From the NCBI GenBank assembly GCA_937915475.1, contig CALGIR010000231.1:1-11635 (forward strand): a DNA stretch of 11,635 bases. The letters run 5' to 3'. Source of the DNA: an uncultured Bacteroidales bacterium (lineage in GTDB: Bacteria; Bacteroidota; Bacteroidia; Bacteroidales; Tenuifilaceae). A model generated the notes under the pieces. That model ran no database searches. It worked only from the letters and a program-made list of their open reading frames with translations, and was not told the origin of the DNA. Shown here one piece after another: positions 6,911 through 11,635 of this stretch (position 1 is its first letter; each line of letters begins with the position of its first letter). The translations under genes were made by a program, and so were the position numbers.

Positions 6911-6942
6911 TTGGTTTGAGTCTAATCCATGCAATACTTTTG
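6911..6942 (+). promoter_or_regulatory. Orphan promoter in the slyD-csp gap, reading toward csp
   Basis: TTG (6911-6913), 21 bases, then TACTTTTG (6935-6942), an exact match to the -7 consensus; an alternative TTTG at 6915-6918 gives a spacing of 16. No open frame of useful length follows before the cold-shock gene at 7342. If active, it would make either a roughly 395-base leader for the cold-shock mRNA or a separate small RNA. Confidence 0.42.
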
Positions 6943-7267
6943 CACCCATTCTGCTCAAGAATCATCCTCCGACTTGTTTCGATAATGCTAGTACAAGTAG
7001 CAAGGCGAATAACTGGGGCTAATTTTTAGAATATTTGAGAAAACTTTGGTGTGGCAATGGTTAACCCTCCATTAATTTAGTATCAAAACCATCGCAACCC
7101 ATTCAGTAGCAAGTACCCGTAACCTACATTTTAGTGCACCGAAGTAGAATTATAAACTTTAGAAAATTAAAATTACCCAAAAGGGCGCTATCAATGAAGT
7201 ATGCTTAAGTTCGTAATTGTTTGATAATTGGAAGATTCTATATTCGTCAAAAAACACCCAAATAAAC
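6943..7267. other. Intergenic stretch upstream of the cold-shock gene, no gene recognised
   Basis: The gap between slyD and the cold-shock gene is 535 bases. This part lies between the orphan promoter and the cold-shock promoter. It has stop codons in all frames and no terminator, tRNA or repeat that I can identify. A non-coding RNA is possible but I recognise no family. Confidence 0.5.
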
Positions 7268-7297
7268 TTGTAAAATCAAATCAATTTCGCACCTTTG
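7268..7297 (+). promoter_or_regulatory. Putative promoter of the cold-shock gene
   Basis: TTG (7268-7270), 19 bases, then CACCTTTG (7290-7297), one mismatch from TAnnTTTG. Transcription would begin near 7301, giving a leader of about 40 bases that is almost all A and T. That leader is much shorter than the long thermosensing leader of E. coli cspA. Confidence 0.45.
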
Positions 7298-7341
7298 TTG
7301 TGTAATAACAATTATTTATTCATTAATTTTCAATTTTTACC

Positions 7342-7542
7342 ATGAAAGGAAAAGTTAAATGGTTTGATGCAGCTAAAGGTTTTGGCTTTATTCAAACTGA
7401 AGAGGGTAACGACGTGTTTGTTCATTACACAGGAATTACCAGAGAAGGCTTCAAGCGTCTAGACGAAGGACAAGAAGTTGAATTCGAAATCACTGATGGC
7501 AAACGTGGCCCTCAGGCAACCAATGTAAACGTTATAGAATAA
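7342..7542 (+). CDS. Cold-shock protein, CspA family
   Basis: A 66-residue single cold-shock domain, an OB-fold that binds single-stranded RNA and DNA and melts RNA structure, acting in the cytoplasm as an RNA chaperone. Both nucleic-acid binding motifs are intact: RNP1 at about 12-18 (KGFGFIQ) and RNP2 at about 25-29 (VFVHY), together with the conserved KVKWFDAAKG at 4-13. The length is standard. It stands alone, with its own putative promoter and a strong terminator 28 bases after the stop. The family is certain. Which paralogue it is, and whether it is cold-induced or constitutive, cannot be told from the sequence. Confidence 0.97.
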   Translation: MKGKVKWFDAAKGFGFIQTEEGNDVFVHYTGITREGFKRLDEGQEVEFEITDGKRGPQATNVNVIE

Positions 7543-7569
7543 AAATGTATTATTCTATATACTAACTCG

Positions 7570-7599
7570 AAAAGGCTTTGGACAACCAAAGCCTTTTTT
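7570..7599 (+). terminator. Rho-independent terminator after the cold-shock gene
   Basis: A perfect stem, AAAGGCTTTGG (7571-7581) with CCAAAGCCTTT (7586-7596), has a 4-base loop ACAA and runs into a T tract. The unbroken stem and T run make this a strong terminator. Confidence 0.92.
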
Positions 7600-7660
7600 A
7601 TTAATGGGGTAAACTGTAGTAGCGTTGAGAAAGTTCCGCCATCCTTCACGTCATTGCAAG

Positions 7661-7680
7661 CCTGCCTACCGTAGGTAGGG
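7661..7680. repeat. GC-rich CCTGCC-type hairpin, copy 1
   Basis: Stem CCTACC (7665-7670) with GGTAGG (7674-7679), loop GTA, preceded by CCTG. It interrupts the left arm of the 7649-7803 inverted repeat, as though inserted there. Confidence 0.65.
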
Positions 7681-7728
7681 AGCGTCTTTTGCGACGAAGC
7701 AATCTATTTGTTCCCGTATTTTGTGACC

Positions 7729-7779
7729 CAATTATTTACGAATATGGAGCACTATTATTGCGGAAGAAAAGATTGCTTC
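7729..7779 (+). repeat. Interspersed direct repeat, copy 1
   Basis: A 51-base unit that begins CAATTATTTACG and contains GAGCACTATTATTGCGGAAG and TTGCTTC. It matches copy 2 (7910-7960) at 47 of 51 positions without gaps, offset by 181 bases. Its 3' end overlaps the right inner arm of the inverted repeat. Confidence 0.9.
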
Positions 7780-7842
7780 GTCACTTCGTTTCTCGCAATG
7801 ACGCAATTTTTAAGTTAATAGTGATAAACTAATAGTGAAGAG

Positions 7843-7911
7843 TTTTTGACTACTAACCCTTAGTTCTTAACTTTTAGTTATTAGCTCTTAACTCTTAGTT
7901 CTTAGTTCTCA
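7843..7911. repeat. Degenerate short-period tract (TTAGTTCTTAACT family)
   Basis: Repeated, imperfect units such as TTAGTTCTTAACTTTTAG, TTAGCTCTTAACTC and TTAGTTCTTAGTTCTC follow one another. A related tract lies at 8093-8124 and a shorter one (TTTTTAACTTTTAACTTT) near 8905-8923. The tract is non-coding and of low complexity, and probably arises by slippage. Confidence 0.6.
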
Positions 7912-8032
7912 ATTATTTACGACTGTGGAGCACTATTATTGCGGAAGGAAAGGTTGCTTCTCCCGACACAAAACGTCGGTATCGCCTGTCTGCCCTGCCT
8001 ACCGGCAGGCAGGCGACAGGCAGGCAACGACG
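7910..8032 (+). repeat. Interspersed direct repeat, copy 2, with GC-rich hairpin
   Basis: The first 51 bases (7910-7960) match copy 1 at 47 of 51 positions. The rest (CTCCCGACA..., then a GC-rich palindrome) instead resembles copy 3 near 8731-8788. The palindrome can fold as nested stems: CGTCG (7974-7978) with CGACG (8028-8032), GCCTGTC (7984-7990) with GACAGGC (8015-8021), and CTGCC (7995-7999) with GGCAG (8004-8008). No coding capacity is seen. Confidence 0.82.
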
Positions 8033-8133
8033 GAAAATATTGGGAAATGGCGGAAAGGAAAACCCGCAACCTCAAACCCCGTAACCCACAACTTTTAGTT
8101 TTTAATTCTTAACTCTTAGTTATTTGCCCCCTC

Positions 8134-8574
8134 CTACTTATCCTCAACCTCCTCTTTAAATGTTTTAATACTCTCGTCAAGGGCATCCTTTAGGTTTTTT
8201 ATCTCTTTCTTAATCTCATCCTTCTTCTCGTCGGCAGCATTTTTATACTCCTGTACCTTACTTTTTAGCGCATCCGATTTTTGCTCAATGTCCTTTACCC
8301 TCTTCTCCATTCTCACCTTTGCATCACCCTTTGCATTCTCAGTTTTCTTTTTAAGTTCGGCAATCTTATCCTCGGTTTTCTGAGCAAACCCCTCAATATT
8401 ATTCACCAACTCGTTAAACTCCGACTCTAAAAACTCCTTTGATGCATCGGCAGCCTCAATGAACTCCTTTTTTACATCTTCCTTTGTGGTTTTATTTTCC
8501 TTCTTGTCTGTAACGCAACTAGCTATTGAGAATATTAGTGTTGCAATGGTCAGCATGGCCATAAGTTTTTTCAT
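8134..8574 (-). CDS. Small coiled-coil lipoprotein of unknown function
   Basis: A 146-residue protein that I cannot assign to a named family. Residues 1-19 form a lipoprotein signal peptide (MKKLMAMLTIATLIF) ending in the lipobox IASC, so Cys20 would be lipidated. The remainder, about 40-146, is extremely rich in K, E and D, with no Cys, Pro or Trp. It shows heptad-like spacing of hydrophobic residues, as expected of a long amphipathic helix or coiled coil (EDKIAELKKKTENAKG, KRVKDIEQKSDALKSKVQEY). Function is unknown: an envelope tether or stress-related surface lipoprotein is conceivable but is a guess. It stands alone, with repeat-rich DNA on both sides and the next gene on the opposite strand. 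No promoter close to consensus was found. Confidence 0.78.
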   Translation of the reverse strand: MKKLMAMLTIATLIFSIASCVTDKKENKTTKEDVKKEFIEAADASKEFLESEFNELVNNIEGFAQKTEDKIAELKKKTENAKGDAKVRMEKRVKDIEQKSDALKSKVQEYKNAADEKKDEIKKEIKNLKDALDESIKTFKEEVEDK

Positions 8575-9055
8575 GATGTAAGTTTATTAGATTAGCATTT
8601 AAAATAGTTCGTAATTTAGTGAAATTCAATGGTAAAGTCAAGTCGCTGCCAATAAAACATATGAAAACCTAGCCTGTAAAACACCCACTATTTCAACCCA
8701 TTTGCTAGTGTTATTGTGGAACAGATAACTCCTCCCAACAAAAAATGTAGGCTTCACCTGTCTGCTCTGTCTGCCGAGGCAGGCAGACCCGTAACTTTTC
8801 AGTTTTCTTCTTCATCTCCTCAAGTTAGAACCCTTGGTACGTTGCTTAACTAAAATATAAGTTCTATCTTGGCTACACTAAATACAATTCCAATCATTTA
8901 TTGGTTTTTAACTTTTAACTTTTTTACGCCTTAGTTGTTTGACCATAATAGAAATTAGCTGTAACTTAACAGCCCTTTACAAAAAAAAATGATGGTAAAT
9001 CACCTTAACCATTTAATTATAAATTCACTGAATGTTTAACTAAATACAATTAACC
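8575..9055. other. Intergenic region between the divergent lipoprotein and secreted-protein genes
   Basis: The gap of about 480 bases holds repeat copy 3 (8706-8788), a TTTTTAACTTTTAACTTT tract near 8905-8923, and otherwise AT-rich sequence. I find no promoter close to TAnnTTTG for either flanking gene, no terminator hairpin and no RNA gene. Confidence 0.6.
8706..8788 (+). repeat. Interspersed repeat, copy 3 (diverged), ending in a GC-rich hairpin
   Basis: The segment TAGTGTTATTGTGGAA (8706-8721) resembles GCACTATTATTGCGGAA of copies 1 and 2. CTCCCAACAAAAAATGTAGG and CACCTGTCTGC (8732-8765) then align with the distal part of copy 2. It ends in a perfect 7-base-pair hairpin, GTCTGCC (8769-8775) with GGCAGAC (8782-8788). 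Both copies 2 and 3 are followed by CCGTAAC and a CTTTT-AGTTTT stretch, which supports a shared origin. Confidence 0.65.
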
Positions 9056-11635
9056 ATGAGCAAACTACTACACCTATTAACAACCACCCTTGTGGCCCTT
9101 ACGCTCCTTTTGTGGGGGAATGTGGGGTTTGCACAGTACACAGGGTCAGGCATATTTAACAAGATAGCCTCAGTTGAAGAAATTGAAGATGGGTATTATG
9201 TTATTGCCAATAGCACTGATGCATTTGCAATGAACCACACCAATGCTGGTAAATATTTTACGCATACTGCGATTACTCCATCAGAAGATGTATTAGCTAA
9301 CCCAGCTACTAATATTGTATGGGAAGTTAAAAAGGATGGTACCAACTATACAATATCCTATACTGATGGTGCTGATATTACCTATGTTTCATATACTGGG
9401 TCAAAGAATGAAGCTCATGCAGTTGTGAGTACTAGCCCAACTGACAATCAAAAATGGGCCGTAACAATTGATGCAGGTGTTTTTAAATTTGAAAACGTAG
9501 CTACAACAACTAGGTTACTTCAATATAATGCAGGTGCACCACGCTTTGCATGTTATACGAGTGGTCAACAAGATTTAATTTTATACAAACTTGCTGTTGG
9601 TGGTGTAGACACCCAAGCCCCACTTGCCACCTTCGACCCTGCTGATGCTGACACCAAAGTGGCACTTAATGTTAACCCCACCATCACCTTCGATGAGCCC
9701 ATTTACACAAGCCCCGCTGGTGCTTTGGTTGATAACACAAACGTTGAGAGCCTAATTACTTTTACCGATGGCACTGACCCTGTAACCTTTTCTGCTACCA
9801 TTGCCGAAAACGTTATTACCGTTGTGCCCACTGCTGATCTGCTAAACGCAACAGCGTACACACTTACCGTTGCTGCTATTCAAGATGAGTTGACCAATGC
9901 AATGGACGCTCCCGCCAGCGTAACCTTTACCACCATTAGCGCAGCTGCCGAAACCATTGAGTTAACCGGAACGTACGCTGGACCATACTACGCTGGCGAT
10001 GAGGTTACCGTTACCTGGACAGCCGCCAACTTCGAAAACGTGGTGGTTGAGGCTTGGGTTCCAAGCGCAAACGAGGGTGTAGGTGCATGGGAAGTAGTGG
10101 TTACTACAACTCCTGCTGCTGATGGTACAGCTACTTTTACCGTACCTGCCGATGCAGAATTTAGCGCTGCTTACAAGCTGCGCGTTGCCGATGCAGCAGA
10201 TGGTATTCCAGCTGCTGAATCTACTGAATTTAAGGTTCGAGAGGTTCACACCGCTCTATCTACCCTAATTGCTCGCCCTGCTAACACCGAGGCTCGTTTT
10301 GATGGCTCTGCCGTTGTTACCTACTCCCGCACTGCCCGTCACCAAAAATATATACAGGATGACAATGCGGCTATTCTAATTGACGACAGTCCTGGTATAA
10401 TTACCGAGGAGTATCCAATTGGTAGCGAAATAACAGGCCTTATAGGTAAAATTAGCATCTTTAATGAACTAGTTCAGTTCATTCCACTTGAGGATCCGGG
10501 AGAACCTGCCTCACTTGATAATCCTGTTATTCCTTTTGTAACAACCTTGGCAGACTTAACCTCAGCCGACCAGTCTAAGCTGATTAAACTGGAGAATATA
10601 ATATTTACATCTACCGGAACTTTCGCTGCTGGTCAAAATTACGACATACAGGATAACAGCGAAACACCCGGCAAATACCGTACTTCGTTTAGCGAATCGG
10701 ATTATATTGGTGAGGAAATTCCCACCCAGAACATTGTTGAAATGCTTACACTGGTTGGTCAGAATTACGCCAACATACAGCTAACCTCACGCTCAACAGC
10801 TGATTGGGTTATAGTTAGCGATGATGCAACCCTTGCAACCTTTACACTTGGTGGCGAGAATGCACTTGGGCTAACCGGACTAGTGGTTGCCGATCCTGAT
10901 GTGGATACAGGCGCAACAATGTTTGTTGACGACTTTACAGGCTTTATAGGTATTGTTGCAACTGCAACTGATGCCAATGCAACTTTTGAGGTGAAGCTTA
11001 ACGAGACTGTAGTTGCCGAGGGAAACCTTGCAACCCAAGAACTAGCTGATGGTGATGTAGCTGTTGTTACCGTAACCGCTGAGGATGCTACAACAATAGT
11101 TGTCTACAAGGTTACCCTAACCGGCGAGAACCGTGAGCTTACCCTTACCGCACCCGTAGGTGTCAACAATTACAATACTGGCGATGACATTGTATTTACC
11201 TGGACATCGGCCAATATTGACAACGTAAACCTTTACACTGTTGATGCAGAGGCAAATCGGATTAACGAGAATCCAATTGTTGCTTCACTTGGCACCTATA
11301 CCCATACCGTTGCCAATGGCGATTTTGGAACATACCATTTCCGTATTGCCGATGCATCAGATGACACTTTCTACGATGAAACTGCTGAGTCCTCTACAAT
11401 AACCGATACGCAAGCGCCTTCGGCAATTGACTTATACCCTGCAATTGATGCAACCGATATGCCTACCAGTTTTACCCTTAGGGTTGAGCTTGACGAGGTA
11501 GTACAGCTGGCAACAGGTAGTTTAACCATACACAAGGCCTCTGACAATGCTGTGGTTGTAACCATTCCCAATGTTGATGCAACTCCTTTAGATGAGGTTG
11601 TTACTGCCCAAATTACTGGACTTGACTGGGGAGCT
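9056..11635 (+). CDS. Large secreted multidomain protein (Ig-like, OB-like and cadherin-like modules), partial
   Basis: The frame opens at ATG 9056 and stays open for 860 codons to the last base, so the C-terminus is missing. Residues 1-26 are a signal peptide ending GFA. Residues about 28-180 form a compact domain seen at the front of Bacteroidota exported proteins (YYVIAN ... TRLLQYN ... RFACYTSGQQDLILYKL). Next come an SbsA-type Ig-like module opening DTQAP (185-293), a Kre9/KNH-like beta module (301-385, YYAGDEVTVTWTAANFENV), an OB-like region (about 402-585), a cadherin-like beta-sandwich module (589-690), a second KNH-like module (695-775, NTGDDIVFTWTSANIDNV) and a second DTQAP Ig-like module (784 onward). 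It is very acidic and has one cysteine. It is probably a surface or secreted protein, perhaps exported by the type IX system, but the sorting domain that would show this lies beyond the window. No enzyme motif is visible. Domain names are by eye. Confidence 0.85.
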   Translation, partial: MSKLLHLLTTTLVALTLLLWGNVGFAQYTGSGIFNKIASVEEIEDGYYVIANSTDAFAMNHTNAGKYFTHTAITPSEDVLANPATNIVWEVKKDGTNYTISYTDGADITYVSYTGSKNEAHAVVSTSPTDNQKWAVTIDAGVFKFENVATTTRLLQYNAGAPRFACYTSGQQDLILYKLAVGGVDTQAPLATFDPADADTKVALNVNPTITFDEPIYTSPAGALVDNTNVESLITFTDGTDPVTFSATIAENVITVVPTADLLNATAYTLTVAAIQDELTNAMDAPASVTFTTISAAAETIELTGTYAGPYYAGDEVTVTWTAANFENVVVEAWVPSANEGVGAWEVVVTTTPAADGTATFTVPADAEFSAAYKLRVADAADGIPAAESTEFKVREVHTALSTLIARPANTEARFDGSAVVTYSRTARHQKYIQDDNAAILIDDSPGIITEEYPIGSEITGLIGKISIFNELVQFIPLEDPGEPASLDNPVIPFVTTLADLTSADQSKLIKLENIIFTSTGTFAAGQNYDIQDNSETPGKYRTSFSESDYIGEEIPTQNIVEMLTLVGQNYANIQLTSRSTADWVIVSDDATLATFTLGGENALGLTGLVVADPDVDTGATMFVDDFTGFIGIVATATDANATFEVKLNETVVAEGNLATQELADGDVAVVTVTAEDATTIVVYKVTLTGENRELTLTAPVGVNNYNTGDDIVFTWTSANIDNVNLYTVDAEANRINENPIVASLGTYTHTVANGDFGTYHFRIADASDDTFYDETAESSTITDTQAPSAIDLYPAIDATDMPTSFTLRVELDEVVQLATGSLTIHKASDNAVVVTIPNVDATPLDEVVTAQITGLDWGA

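Larger units (their letters stand above)
7649..7803. repeat. Interrupted inverted repeat (CGTCATTGC ... GCAATGACG)
   Basis: The outer arms CGTCATTGC (7649-7657) and GCAATGACG (7795-7803) are exact reverse complements. So are the inner arms GACGAAGCAATCT (7693-7705) and AGATTGCTTCGTC (7770-7782). The spacer holds the first copy of the direct repeat described separately, and the left arm carries a small GC-rich hairpin at 7661-7680. The element looks like a non-coding palindromic interspersed repeat; similar CATTGCGA...AAGCAATCT palindromes are found in many bacterial genomes. No coding capacity is seen. Confidence 0.8.
7604..8133. other. Repeat-rich intergenic region without protein genes
   Basis: The stretch between the cold-shock terminator and the coiled-coil lipoprotein gene holds no convincing reading frame. 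It is filled by the inverted repeat (7649-7803), two copies of a direct repeat, GC-rich hairpins and TTAGTTCTTAACT-like tracts. I see no transposase, no attachment-site pair and no RNA gene. Confidence 0.7.

Noticed and set aside
7649..7803. Insertion sequence bounded by the inverted repeat
   Set aside because: The 155-base element has no coding capacity and no transposase is found in the window. It is better described as a palindromic repeat.
7843..8124. CRISPR-like array in the repeated TTAGTTCTTAACT region
   Set aside because: Units are short, degenerate and contiguous with no spacers of even length, and there are no cas genes.
8878..9051. Twelve-base repeat CTAAATACAATT at 8878-8889 and 9040-9051, considered as an operator pair
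   Set aside because: It is AT-rich, not palindromic and has no other support, so chance is the simpler explanation in this background.
10765..11571. Minus-strand open frames inside the secreted-protein gene
   Set aside because: They are antisense to a frame that stays open for 860 codons with clear domain structure. Their Ser/Val/Ala-rich translations are a by-product of its codon use.

Overview
The window is an AT-rich (about 40% GC by eye) chromosomal fragment from a Bacteroidota bacterium, most likely class Bacteroidia. Supporting signs are: promoters of the TTTG/TAnnTTTG type in front of most genes, almost no Shine-Dalgarno sequences, a DUF3127 protein, a stand-alone MnmD, and a very large secreted protein built from Ig-like and OB-like modules. 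The genus cannot be fixed from the sequence. Bases 1-24 are the end of an Illumina sequencing adapter. The window is therefore the raw end of an assembled contig, and the first gene is cut there by an artefact rather than by biology.

Layout: (i) 25-1154, divergent tlyA (partial, minus) and mnmD (plus), two nucleic-acid methyltransferases read from back-to-back promoters in a 72-base gap. (ii) 1277-2438, an FKBP-type peptidyl-prolyl isomerase lipoprotein followed after 33 bases by a small DUF3127 protein with an SSB-like acidic tail, closed by a strong terminator. (iii) 2656-4812, comEC, the inner-membrane DNA-uptake channel, with its own promoter. (iv) 4851-6209, convergent to comEC, a dicarboxylate/glutamate:cation symporter. 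(v) 6234-6806, a SlyD-type isomerase, also minus strand, separated from the symporter by a terminator. (vi) 7342-7599, a cold-shock protein with its own promoter and terminator. (vii) 7600-9055, a repeat-rich zone around a small coiled-coil lipoprotein (8134-8574, minus). It holds three diverged copies of an intergenic repeat, a long inverted repeat, three GC-rich CCTGCC-type hairpins and degenerate TTAGTTCTTAACT tracts. (viii) 9056-11635, the first 860 codons of a secreted multidomain protein that is still open at the window end.

Most genes are single-gene or two-gene transcription units with housekeeping roles in RNA modification, protein folding, DNA uptake, nutrient uptake and cold response. 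They do not form one pathway. I see no transposase, integrase, CRISPR array, tRNA, rRNA or recognisable defence system. The most interesting material is the repeat family at 7600-8800, the mosaic base composition of the secreted protein, the SSB-like tail on the DUF3127 protein, and a well-formed promoter at 6911-6942 that has no gene near it.
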